A stretch of DNA of 64,000 nt from Methylosinus sp. Sm6. Lineage in GTDB: Bacteria; Pseudomonadota; Alphaproteobacteria; Rhizobiales; Beijerinckiaceae. A program made the position numbers and the translations under genes. How positions within the stretch are numbered: position 1 is the stretch's first letter; every line of letters starts with the position of its first letter. This document shows positions 38,492 to 50,114 of this stretch, one piece after another. Below the pieces are notes generated by a model, which made no database searches, was not told where the DNA came from, and saw only the letters and a list, made by a program, of their open reading frames with translations. The stretch covers positions 60,416 through 124,415 of the forward strand of contig NZ_JAINDZ010000012.1 in the NCBI RefSeq assembly GCF_019802345.1, written 5' to 3'.

Positions 38492-39505
38492 TCAGCCGCG
38501 CGGAAGAGTCAGCACGCCGGCCGCGCCAGTCTCGTCGCCGACGGCGAGGCGCGCGCCTTTCGCATCCCAGACGAGGGTCGAGATGCGCTGCGCCGTCCCC
38601 TCGCCGTTGCGCCGCACGAGCAGCTCGGCGCCGTCCGTCAGCCGGCACAAGAGCACCATGCCATCCTCATAGCCGACCGCGACGACGAGCGCTGTCGGAT
38701 GGAAGGCGACGCGCGACACCTTGACCTGCGCGCGCACGCCGCATTCGCGCGGCGACTGTCCCATCGGCCCGTCCTTGCCCTGGAACGGCCAGACGATGCA
38801 GGCGTCGGCGCCGGAGGTGGCGAGCCATTTGCCGTCCGGCGACCAGGACAAAGAGCGCGTCTTGCCGGGATAGCCGGCCATGCGCAGATTCTTGCCGTCG
38901 GCGACGCGCCAGCCGTGCAGCATGTTCTCCTGCATCGAGGTCAGCACGAATTTCCCGTCCGGCGAGACGGCCGCGTCGAGATGCGAGCCCTTCCATTCGA
39001 GGACCTCGGGCGCGGCGGCGGCGTTGGGGAACCACAGGCTCGCGCCGTTGTAATGGGCGATGGCGAGGCGATAGCCCTTGGGAAAGAACGCGATCCCGCG
39101 CGAGGTCGAGGGCAGCGCCAGCGTCTTGACCTCGCCTTTCGGCGAGCGGACGCGCAGCTCGCGCCCCGCCGACCAGGCGAAGGTCCCGTCGACGCGCGCC
39201 GCCAGCGCATCGATCCAGCGGCCTTTTTCATCGGCGACGTCTTCGGTCGCGCCCATGGCGTCCGTCGCGACGACGCGGCCGTCGTCGCCGCCGGTCAGCA
39301 GGCGGGCGCCGTCGCTCGCCGCGACCAATATGGCCCCGTCCGCATGCGCCACGACGCTGCGCGGCTCGCCCGGCCCGGCGATCAGCAGGCGCCCGTCGGC
39401 GAGGGCGAAGGCCGGCGCATCGCCGAGAAAGGCGGCGCCCACGACGCCGGCTCCGGCGGAGATCGGCGCGAAAGCTTCGGTCAGGGAGGTCGGTGCGGCG
39501 GTCAC
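38492..39505 (-). CDS. WD40-repeat protein
   Basis: The 337-residue protein is composed of beta-propeller repeats, for example DGARLLTGGDDGRVVATDA, SPDGKFVLTSMQENMLHGW, SPDGKWLATSGADACIVWPF and HPTALVVAVGYEDGMVLL. About six or seven blades can be traced. There is no signal peptide or other domain, so it is probably a cytosolic interaction scaffold. Similar proteins are conserved in Hyphomicrobiales but have no defined role. The start is a GTG at 39505. It is likely co-transcribed with thiD, which may be coincidental. Confidence 0.85.
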   Translation of the reverse strand: MTAAPTSLTEAFAPISAGAGVVGAAFLGDAPAFALADGRLLIAGPGEPRSVVAHADGAILVAASDGARLLTGGDDGRVVATDAMGATEDVADEKGRWIDALAARVDGTFAWSAGRELRVRSPKGEVKTLALPSTSRGIAFFPKGYRLAIAHYNGASLWFPNAAAAPEVLEWKGSHLDAAVSPDGKFVLTSMQENMLHGWRVADGKNLRMAGYPGKTRSLSWSPDGKWLATSGADACIVWPFQGKDGPMGQSPRECGVRAQVKVSRVAFHPTALVVAVGYEDGMVLLCRLTDGAELLVRRNGEGTAQRISTLVWDAKGARLAVGDETGAAGVLTLPRG

Positions 39506-39599
39506 GTGTCGGCTCGTCTGTCGCTTTCGATGCCCGGCCTCTATAGACCGAAATGCGGGCGCGGCGACAATTATCCCTCCGGCCCCCTCATCGGCGCCG

Positions 39600-40055
39600 T
39601 TACCTCACCGGAATGAGGAGATCGGTGGCGAGCCTTTCCGCCGGAGTGTCACAAGGCGTGTTGCGATAGATCTCGAGCGCCGGCCGATCGTCCGGCTCAT
39701 GGCCGCTCGACGGAAGCCACTCGCCATAGAGGCTTTGAAAGGCGCCGGCGATGTCGGAATAGGGGCCGACATGCCGATAGGAGGCGTAGCGGCCGCCGGG
39801 AATGTCGAGGATGCGCAGGTCGCCGGCGCCTTCGACGCCAGTGGAAAAAACGAGGCCGGCATAATAACGAAAGCCGCATTCGGCCTCCGGATCGCCATAG
39901 CAGACGCCAATCGGATAGAGAGAACAGCCGGCGAGGCCGGCCTGCTCATGCCAGCGCCACAACCGCGCCCACGTCTCTGGAATGGAGGCGACAGCTCCCT
40001 CATGCGCCAGAGCGTGAGCGCGGATCGCCGCCTGCTCGATGATTTCGACATTCAT
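39600..40055 (-). CDS. GyrI-like small-molecule-binding domain protein
   Basis: The 151-residue product is a single SOUL/GyrI-like (AraC effector-binding) domain: GVCYGDPEAECGFRYYAGL, IPGGRYASYRHVGPYSDI and YGEWLPSSGHEPDDRPALEIY. The ATG at 40055 has AAAGGA upstream; a longer frame adds an Arg-rich stretch. Stand-alone members of this fold bind hydrophobic cations or inhibit gyrase (SbmC). No DNA-binding domain is attached. Confidence 0.88.
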   Translation of the reverse strand: MNVEIIEQAAIRAHALAHEGAVASIPETWARLWRWHEQAGLAGCSLYPIGVCYGDPEAECGFRYYAGLVFSTGVEGAGDLRILDIPGGRYASYRHVGPYSDIAGAFQSLYGEWLPSSGHEPDDRPALEIYRNTPCDTPAERLATDLLIPVR

Positions 40056-40299
40056 GGACGGGTCCTTTCTCTCGAGGATGACTGGCGCCGGAAGGCTGAA
40101 GTCCCGCGGCGCGACAGGGCGTGCGGCGCGTTTCATGACGCTACGAATAGACGAGCGCCGCGCGCGGCGCATTGCAGGAATTCCGCTTTTTTCGGTCATG
40201 GGGCCGATGCGACGATTGGCGCGCGGCGCGCGATCTTGTTCTCGCTCCGCGCCGATGCGAGATGAGGATCGAGCGATGATCGAAAAGGAGCTCTATCAA

Positions 40300-40827
40300 A
40301 TGAAGCCGATGTTCGGATGCGCGCGCGTCATCGCTTTTTCGGCCTGTCTCGTCGCCGCGGGCGCCCTCGCGCAGGAGAAAGCGTCGCCGCCCGCGCACGA
40401 CCACATGCACATGACGCAAAAAGACGCGCGAAGCGAGCTCGATTTCCCCCCGCCCATGCGCCAGCACATGCTGTCGCAAATGCGCGCTCATCTCGAGGCG
40501 CTGCAGGCGATATTGGCCGCGCTCGGCGCCGGCAATCCGGGCAAGGCCGGCGACATCGCCGAGAAGCGGCTGGGGCTCGGCGCGTTGGGGGCCGCGGCCT
40601 GCGATCCGTCCCGAGCGACAGGCGGCGACGGAATGGCGGCCATGATGGGCGCGCATATGCCGCCACAAATGCGCGAGATGGGCATGGCCATGCACAGCTC
40701 GGCGAGCGCCTTCGCCGCCGTGGCGGCCAAGGCGCGCGAGACCGGCGATTTGAAGCCGGCTCTCGCCGCCCTCGCCACTGTGACCGAGAACTGCGCCGCC
40801 TGCCATTCGGCGTTCAAGCTGCGTTAG
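40300..40827 (+). CDS. exported cytochrome c, Met/His-rich, cytochrome c'-like
   Basis: The 175-residue precursor has a Sec signal (ARVIAFSACLVAAGALA) and a single C-terminal heme-attachment motif CAACH (residues 165-169), the position found in four-helix class II cytochromes c (c'). It also has an N-terminal HDHMHMTQ segment and a very Met-rich helix (residues 112-131). These are unusual for cytochrome c' and look like soft-metal ligands. The ATG at 40300 is supported by AAGGAG nine bases upstream. Heme iron and possibly copper binding in the periplasm are inferred; the redox partner is unknown. Confidence 0.78.
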   Translation: MKPMFGCARVIAFSACLVAAGALAQEKASPPAHDHMHMTQKDARSELDFPPPMRQHMLSQMRAHLEALQAILAALGAGNPGKAGDIAEKRLGLGALGAAACDPSRATGGDGMAAMMGAHMPPQMREMGMAMHSSASAFAAVAAKARETGDLKPALAALATVTENCAACHSAFKLR

Positions 40828-40836
40828 TGGCGTGAT

Positions 40837-40906
40837 TCAGCCGATTTGACGATGCTAGAAAAGCGAGCCTGAAGGCTCGCTTTTCTAGCATCGTCAAATC
40901 GGCTGA
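40837..40906. repeat. 33-bp perfect inverted repeat with a four-base loop
   Basis: Arms 40837-40869 and 40874-40906 are fully complementary, from TCAGCCGATTTGAC at the outer end to GCGAGCC at the TGAA loop. The element starts ten bases after the cytochrome c stop codon. It could act as a terminator, but its length and the related copy near 55.9 kb mark it as an interspersed palindromic element. Confidence 0.85.
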
Positions 40907-41027
40907 CGCAGCCCGCCAGCGCGACATTTTCTTGCAAGACCACGGGAAGGCGGCTATCTTGGGCCTCGACCCGGCCGGTGGCCGAAAGACCGAGGACTAA
41001 AAAGCTTTGGCGATTCCCGCCACCAGA

Positions 41028-41102
41028 ATGATCGACGCGACGCGCTCCTCGGCGCGGCTCGACGCGCGTCTTCCCGGCCTGCTGCTTCTTAGTCGCCCCT
41101 GA
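41028..41102 (+). CDS. leuL: leucine leader peptide of the leuA attenuator
   Basis: A 24-codon frame begins MIDATRSS and ends PGLLLLSRP, with four consecutive leucine codons (CTG CTG CTT CTT) close to the stop. It sits about 100 bp before leuA. When leucyl-tRNA is scarce, ribosomes would stall at this run and change the folding of the following RNA. This arrangement is known for leuA of alphaproteobacteria. Two more leucine codons lie earlier in the peptide. Confidence 0.82.
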   Translation: MIDATRSSARLDARLPGLLLLSRP

Positions 41103-41159
41103 AAGCCTGCAGGGCCGCGCGCCCAGGCGTTCAGGGGATCGAGACGGGAAATTTCTTTT
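41096..41159 (+). promoter_or_regulatory. leuA attenuator hairpin
   Basis: CCCCTGAA (41096-41103) pairs with TTCAGGGG (41130-41137), and inner GCCTG pairs with CAGGC, giving a strong hairpin that overlaps the stop codon of the leader peptide. A T-rich tract (ATTTCTTTT) follows at 41151-41159. Ribosome position on the leader would decide whether this structure forms. The alternative pairing was not worked out fully. Confidence 0.6.
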
Positions 41160-41205
41160 CGACAGCCGGCCGTAGCCGCCGGACGCAGCAGTTCAGGACA
41201 AGATC

Positions 41206-42774
<1,569 letters not shown>

Positions 42775-42829
42775 GCGCCGGAGCCGACGGGCGGCTCGGA
42801 CGCCGAGCGCGGCGCGGCTTCGCCGCTCC

Positions 42830-42876
42830 CCTCGGCGTTGGGCCAACGCCGAGGCGCTCCGGAGGCGATTTTTTCC
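42830..42876 (+). terminator. terminator after leuA
   Basis: A 12-bp palindrome (CCTCGGCGTTGG, one-base centre, CCAACGCCGAGG) at 42830-42854 is followed by GC-rich sequence and then TTTTTT at 42869-42874. The rest of the approximately 300-bp gap before the next gene shows no gene. Confidence 0.65.
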
Positions 42877-43080
42877 GCGTGCCGGCCCTTAGGGAATAAA
42901 ACATTTCGCGATGCGGCCGCGCACCAATTGCCGGAACGCGCCTCGCTGGCGATATTGCAATCGACACAACAAATGCGTGTGTCACACGGTCCTCTGCCGC
43001 TGTGTCTCGCGAGAGAGCGGGGGTGCGGGCCTATTTTTCGGAAGATGCCGTTTTTTCAAATATTCGCATCGGAGTGAAAC

Positions 43081-43626
43081 ATGTCGAATACCCTCCAGGA
43101 CGTCAGCAAGGAACACGCCGACGCTCTCACCATTCTGTCGAAGACCGCGCTCGATCAGGAAATCGCCCGCAGCGAAGCCGCGGCGACGCAAAACGCCGCG
43201 ATCGGGACCCTGCTGAAATCGCAGCCGGCGTCCGCATGCGGCTGCCTCCCGAAAGTGCAGGCTTGCGGCTATTTCTGCATCAACGCCAGCCCATGCGCCT
43301 GCGGGCCGGGAAATATCGTCGTGACCGCCGGCCCGTTTGGCATCGGCGGCAGGAACGTCACCTTCACCGGAACGGGCGCGAATTTCCAGCCCGACGCGAT
43401 CAATCTGTCCAGTGTCTATTTCTCGGGACAGCTGCCGCCGGCCGAGAGCCTGGTGGGGGTGCAGGTTCGCCTGCATATCGAGATCACCCCCTATTCGGGG
43501 ACGATCTATGTCTATGAGAATTTTACGCCGGTCGGAACGCTCATCGCACTCACGCAAACCGCCCGTTGGCAGCAGGGAGCGCGGAACTTCTCCGGCGACG
43601 TGTACGGCTACTTCTATCTGTCGTGA
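43081..43626 (+). CDS. unknown protein with a compact six-cysteine cluster
   Basis: I do not recognise this 181-residue protein. Residues 1-48 are helical and polar with no signal peptide. Residues 53-74 hold all six cysteines in the symmetric pattern CxC-x6-C-x3-C-x5-CxC (CGCLPK, ACGYFC, PCACGPG). Residues 78-181 are beta-rich with Gly, Thr, Asn and aromatic residues (VYFSGQLPPAES, LHIEITPYSGTIYVYE). The start has CGGAG nearby and the composition is coding. The pattern suggests metal binding or a disulfide knot between a helical stalk and a beta domain. The gene stands alone between leuA and acnA. Confidence 0.72.
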   Translation: MSNTLQDVSKEHADALTILSKTALDQEIARSEAAATQNAAIGTLLKSQPASACGCLPKVQACGYFCINASPCACGPGNIVVTAGPFGIGGRNVTFTGTGANFQPDAINLSSVYFSGQLPPAESLVGVQVRLHIEITPYSGTIYVYENFTPVGTLIALTQTARWQQGARNFSGDVYGYFYLS

Positions 43627-43686
43627 CCGGCGCCGCCGCGCTTCGGGGCGGTGAAGGCGAAGCGATCACGGCTCTGCCGTGAGCTC

Positions 43687-43715
43687 GTTCGGGTGACGAT
43701 TTCCGTCACCCGAAC
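43687..43715. terminator. perfect 12-bp inverted repeat
   Basis: GTTCGGGTGACG and CGTCACCCGAAC flank a five-base loop, 60 bp after the Cys-rich gene and about 160 bp before acnA. No T-run follows. It may be a terminator or a protein-binding site for acnA control. Confidence 0.5.
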
Positions 43716-43875
43716 GCAGCGGTTCCGCGACCGAAGACAGAGGGTGCGCCGATGCGCGAGCGACGGCGCGCCCACAGCGCTCCAGCCGACAGGCCTGGTT
43801 TTTTCCAATAGCCGTCCGGCATGGAATTTCCTACAAGACGCGAAACGCTCGGTTCGCTCTCTGCGAGGAATTCCC

Positions 43876-46602
<2,727 letters not shown>

Positions 46603-46609
46603 CGCGACC

Positions 46610-46642
46610 GAGCGCCCCTTCTCGACAGGCGAAGGGGCGCTC
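46610..46642. terminator. bidirectional hairpin between acnA and argH
   Basis: GAGCGCCCCTTC and GAAGGGGCGCTC pair perfectly around a nine-base loop in the 47-bp gap of two convergent genes. There is no long T-run on either side. Confidence 0.6.
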
Positions 46643-46649
46643 CGCCCCT

Positions 46650-48041
46650 CTAGCTTTCTTCCTTGGCCAGCTGCTTCAGCCAGCGCTTCGCCTGCTCGCG
46701 CACATTCTCCGGCGCCGCGCCGCCATAGCTCGTGCGGCTCCGCACCGATTTGTCCACGCCGAGCACGCTGAACACATCCTCGGTGATGCGCGCGTCGACG
46801 CTCTGCATCGCATCGAGCGGCACTTTGTCGAGGCCGATGTTGCGCTCCGCCGCAATCGCCACGATGCGGCCGGTCACATGATGCGCCTCGCGGAAGGGAA
46901 GCCCGAGCGCGCGCACCAGCCAATCGGCGAGATCGGTCGCCGTCGCATAGCCTGCGCCCGCCGCCTTGCGCAGGCGCGGCCGATCGACGCTCATGTCTCG
47001 CACCATTCCGGCCATGGCCGCGACGCAGAGCGCGTAATTGTCGAGCGAGTCGAAGGTCCCTTCCTTGTCCTCCTGCATATCCTTCGAATAGGCGAGCGGC
47101 AGGCCCTTCATCACGATCAGCATCGCCTGCAGCGCGCCGATGATGCGGCCGGTCTTGCCGCGCACCAGCTCCGCCGCATCGGGATTGCGCTTTTGCGGCA
47201 TGATCGAGGAGCCGGTGGTGAATTTGTCGGACAGCGAGACGAAGGCGAATTGCGGCGTCGTCCACAGCACGATTTCCTCGGCGAAGCGCGAGAGATGCGT
47301 CGCCGAGATCGCCGCGGCCGAAAGCGTCTCCAGCACGAAGTCGCGATCGGAGACGCTGTCGAGCGAATTGGCCGTCGGCCGCGCGAAGCCGAGCGCCTTG
47401 GCGGTCATCTCGCGATCGATCGGGAAAGAGGTGCCGGCGAGCGCCGCGGCGCCGAGCGGACATTCATCGAGACGCTTGCGCGCGTCCTGGAAGCGCCCGC
47501 GGTCGCGCGCGAGCATCTCGACATAAGCGAGCAGATGATGGCCGAAGGTGACCGGCTGCGCCGATTGCAGATGAGTGAAGCCCGGCATCACGCTACCGGC
47601 TTCCTCGAGCGCCTTCTCGGCGAGGGCGAGCTGCAGATCGGCGAGCTGCGCATCGATGTCGTCGAGCCGGTCGCGCACGAAGAGGCGGAAGTCCGTCGCC
47701 ACCTGATCATTGCGCGAGCGCGCGGTGTGCAGGCGTCCGGCGACCGGGCCGATGATCTCGGCGAGCCGGGACTCGACATTCATATGAATGTCCTCGAGCG
47801 CGCGCGAGAAGGCGAAGCTCCCCTCCTCGATCTCGCCACGAATTTGTTCTAGCCCGCTCGTGATGGCGGCGGCGTCCTCCTGCGACACGATGCCCGTCGC
47901 GGCCAGCATGGCGACATGAGCGAGCGAGCCGCGCACATCCTGCGGGGCCAGCCGCTTGTCGAAGTCGATGGAGACGTTGATCGCCTCCAGGATCGCGTCG
48001 CTTGCGCTCTGGAAGCGGCCACCCCATATTTTGCTCGTCAT
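46650..48041 (-). CDS. argH: argininosuccinate lyase
   Basis: The 463-residue fumarase-superfamily enzyme carries the signature [20 protein letters not shown], the [16 protein letters not shown] region and [18 protein letters not shown]. It splits argininosuccinate into arginine and fumarate, the last step of arginine synthesis. Its start lies 24 bp from the divergent tlpA start, so the two promoters must overlap within or reach into the coding ends. This divergent argH/tlpA pair is common in rhizobia. Confidence 0.97.
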   Translation of the reverse strand: MTSKIWGGRFQSASDAILEAINVSIDFDKRLAPQDVRGSLAHVAMLAATGIVSQEDAAAITSGLEQIRGEIEEGSFAFSRALEDIHMNVESRLAEIIGPVAGRLHTARSRNDQVATDFRLFVRDRLDDIDAQLADLQLALAEKALEEAGSVMPGFTHLQSAQPVTFGHHLLAYVEMLARDRGRFQDARKRLDECPLGAAALAGTSFPIDREMTAKALGFARPTANSLDSVSDRDFVLETLSAAAISATHLSRFAEEIVLWTTPQFAFVSLSDKFTTGSSIMPQKRNPDAAELVRGKTGRIIGALQAMLIVMKGLPLAYSKDMQEDKEGTFDSLDNYALCVAAMAGMVRDMSVDRPRLRKAAGAGYATATDLADWLVRALGLPFREAHHVTGRIVAIAAERNIGLDKVPLDAMQSVDARITEDVFSVLGVDKSVRSRTSYGGAAPENVREQAKRWLKQLAKEES

Positions 48042-48065
48042 GAAGCCTCGCGGAAGAACCGACCG

Positions 48066-48740
48066 ATGACCGACCAGACTGACAAACCGAGCCGAGGCCG
48101 CCTGCCGATTTATGCGGCGGCCGCGCTTCTCGTCGCCGGCGCTGGCGTTCTATACGTGAACGGCGGCGCGAGCGGCAAGAAGGGTTCGGGCGAAGCCTGC
48201 GCCGCCTCGCGCGAGACGTCGCAGCGCGTCTCCTCGCTCGCCAAGGGCGAGGTCGCGGCCATGTCGATCGCCAGCGAGCCCGAGCCCATGCCGGAGCTGA
48301 CCTTCACCGGGCCGGACGGCGCCCCGCGCAAGCTCGAGGATTTCAAGGGCAAGACCGTGCTGCTCAACCTCTGGGCCACATGGTGCGTGCCCTGCCGCAG
48401 CGAGATGGCGGCGCTCGACCGGCTGCAGAAGGAGGCGGGCTCGGAAAAGTTCGAGGTGGTGACGGTCAATATCGATACGTCGAAGCTCGACCGGCCCAAG
48501 ACCTTCCTGCATGAGATCGGCGCCGAGAGCCTCGCCTTCTACGCCGATCCCAAGGCCGAGATCTTTTTCCAGCTGAAGCAGACGGGCCAGGCGCTCGGAC
48601 TGCCGACGACCTTCCTCATCGATGGCAAGGGCTGCCAGATCGGCCTGATGCAGGGCCCGGCCAAATGGGATTCGGACGAGGGCCGCTCGCTGGTGACGCA
48701 GACCGCCGAGCTGTCCTCGACGCCCGTCGCCACGCCTTGA
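48066..48740 (+). CDS. tlpA: TlpA-type membrane-anchored thiol:disulfide oxidoreductase
   Basis: The 224-residue protein has an N-terminal membrane anchor ([17 protein letters not shown]) and a periplasmic thioredoxin fold with redox motif WCVPC (in [14 protein letters not shown]) and the cis-proline loop GLPTTFLID. TlpA proteins reduce periplasmic partners in cytochrome oxidase copper-site or cytochrome c maturation. Extra cysteines occur just outside the anchor (GEACAAS) and at IDGKGCQIG, as in rhizobial TlpA. The ATG at 48066 has GGAAGA upstream. Confidence 0.93.
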   Translation: MTDQTDKPSRGRLPIYAAAALLVAGAGVLYVNGGASGKKGSGEACAASRETSQRVSSLAKGEVAAMSIASEPEPMPELTFTGPDGAPRKLEDFKGKTVLLNLWATWCVPCRSEMAALDRLQKEAGSEKFEVVTVNIDTSKLDRPKTFLHEIGAESLAFYADPKAEIFFQLKQTGQALGLPTTFLIDGKGCQIGLMQGPAKWDSDEGRSLVTQTAELSSTPVATP

Positions 48741-49312
48741 GCGACGACGAGCCGCTGCGGCCCTGGGAGCTGCGCGGCTCCCGGCCGCTGATCCGCGACC
48801 ACTGGATCAGCCTGCGCGCCGACCATTGCGTGACGCAGCGCGGCGTCGTGCTCGATCCCTATTATGTGCTGGAATATCGCGACTGGGTCCATGTCGTCGC
48901 GCTGGACGAAGAGGACCGGCTGCTGCTGGTGCGCCAATATCGCCATGGCGCGGGCGAGATGTCGCTGGAACTGCCCGGCGGGGTGATGGACGAGGGCGAG
49001 ACCGATCCCATCGCCGCCGGCGCGCGCGAGCTATTGGAGGAAACCGGACATCGGGCGGAGTCGATCCGACATTTGACCCGCCTGTCGCCGAACCCCGCTT
49101 CGCACACGAACCGCGTGCATGTGCTATATGCGGAAGGCGCGCGGCAGGTGGCGCCGCTCGAGCTCGACAGTTCCGAGGACATCGCCGTGGAGCGCATGCC
49201 CTGGCGCGAGGCGCTGGAGCTGGCGCTCGGCGGCGGCATGATCCATGTGCAGCATGTGGGGCTGCTGGCGATCGCCCTGGCGCAGGTCAAGGGCGTGAAG
49301 ATCGGCGGTTAG
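48737..49312 (+). CDS. NUDIX hydrolase
   Basis: The 191-residue protein contains a complete NUDIX box, GGVMDEGETDPIAAGARELLEETG (written here in halves: GGVMDEGETD, then ARELLEETG). Preceding strands (VVALDEEDRLLLVRQYRHGAGE) are typical of ADP-ribose/nucleotide-sugar pyrophosphatases. The TTG start overlaps the tlpA stop (TTGA), indicating coupling with tlpA. The substrate is not certain. Confidence 0.9.
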   Translation: MSDDEPLRPWELRGSRPLIRDHWISLRADHCVTQRGVVLDPYYVLEYRDWVHVVALDEEDRLLLVRQYRHGAGEMSLELPGGVMDEGETDPIAAGARELLEETGHRAESIRHLTRLSPNPASHTNRVHVLYAEGARQVAPLELDSSEDIAVERMPWREALELALGGGMIHVQHVGLLAIALAQVKGVKIGG

Positions 49313-49317
49313 CGACT

Positions 49318-49452
49318 CCTTCTCCCGCTTGCGGGAGAAGGTGGCCCGGCGCAGCCGGGTCGGATGAGGGTCCATCCGACCATGCGCCAGTTTGAAGGAC
49401 CCTCATCCGACCCCGCTTCGCGGGGTCACCTTCTCCCGCGAGCGGGAGAAGG
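49318..49452. repeat. composite palindromic intergenic element
   Basis: Two hairpin modules (CCTTCTCCCGC-TT-GCGGGAGAAGG and a mirror copy) flank GC-rich stems and CGGATGAGGG/CCCTCATCCG motifs, so that the left half (49318-49373) is largely complementary to the right half (49397-49452). Elements with exactly these motifs are widespread between genes in Hyphomicrobiales. Here it lies between the NUDIX gene and the convergent grxD gene. Confidence 0.8.
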
Positions 49453-49476
49453 GAGAACGTCGAGATTCCGCTTAAA

Positions 49477-49809
49477 TCACGCCTTGGCGGTCGCCTTGTG
49501 CGGAATGCCTTCCTTGTCGAACAGCGCGACCAGCTCGCCCGATTGGAACATCTCGCGGGTGATGTCGCAGCCGCCGATGAACTCGCCCTTCACATAGAGC
49601 TGGGGAATGGTCGGCCATTGCGAATAGGCCTTGACGCCCTCGCGGATGGCGCCGTCGGCGAGCACGTCGATGCTGTTGAACTCGACGCCGACATGGTTGA
49701 GGATCTGACAGACCTGCATCGAGAAGCCGCACTGCGGCGCAGCGGGGACGCCTTTCATGAACAGCACGACATCGGCGCTGTTGATCACACTCTTGATGAT
49801 TTCGGACAT
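49477..49809 (-). CDS. grxD: monothiol glutaredoxin
   Basis: The 110-residue protein has the CGFS active site (AAPQCGFSMQVCQIL) and the glutathione-binding motifs WPTIPQLYVKGEFIGGCDI. Such monothiol glutaredoxins carry 2Fe-2S clusters and work with BolA proteins; the bolA gene lies just upstream. The start at 49809 has AAAGGAA upstream. Confidence 0.97.
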   Translation of the reverse strand: MSEIIKSVINSADVVLFMKGVPAAPQCGFSMQVCQILNHVGVEFNSIDVLADGAIREGVKAYSQWPTIPQLYVKGEFIGGCDITREMFQSGELVALFDKEGIPHKATAKA

Positions 49810-49883
49810 GGGGATTTCCTTTCGAGCGGAATTCAAGGTTCCGTTGCAGGTGGTCCGGCGAGCCCGTCGGACGCAGAATGATT

Positions 49884-50114
49884 TTACAGAGCGACCGTGG
49901 TCAGCGCCAGCGCATGCAGCTCGCCGCCGAGGCGGTCGCCGAAGGCCTTGTTGACCATCTGATGCTGCTGCACGCGGCTCTTGCCGCGGAACGCCTCGGA
50001 CTTCACCTCGGCGGCCCAATGATCGCCATCGTCGGCGAGAGCTGTGATCACGATCACGGCGTCCGGAATGGCCGCCTTGATGAGACGCTCGATTTCACTT
50101 CTTTCCATCGCCAT
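49884..50114 (-). CDS. bolA: BolA-family protein
   Basis: The 76-residue protein has the BolA fold ([25 protein letters not shown], then [23 protein letters not shown]) with the conserved histidine used for cluster sharing with glutaredoxin. I chose the ATG at 50114, where GAGGAGG lies upstream inside the end of purL. This makes the gene overlap purL by 20 bp. purL-bolA-grxD form one operon. Confidence 0.94.
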   Translation of the reverse strand: MAMERSEIERLIKAAIPDAVIVITALADDGDHWAAEVKSEAFRGKSRVQQHQMVNKAFGDRLGGELHALALTTVAL

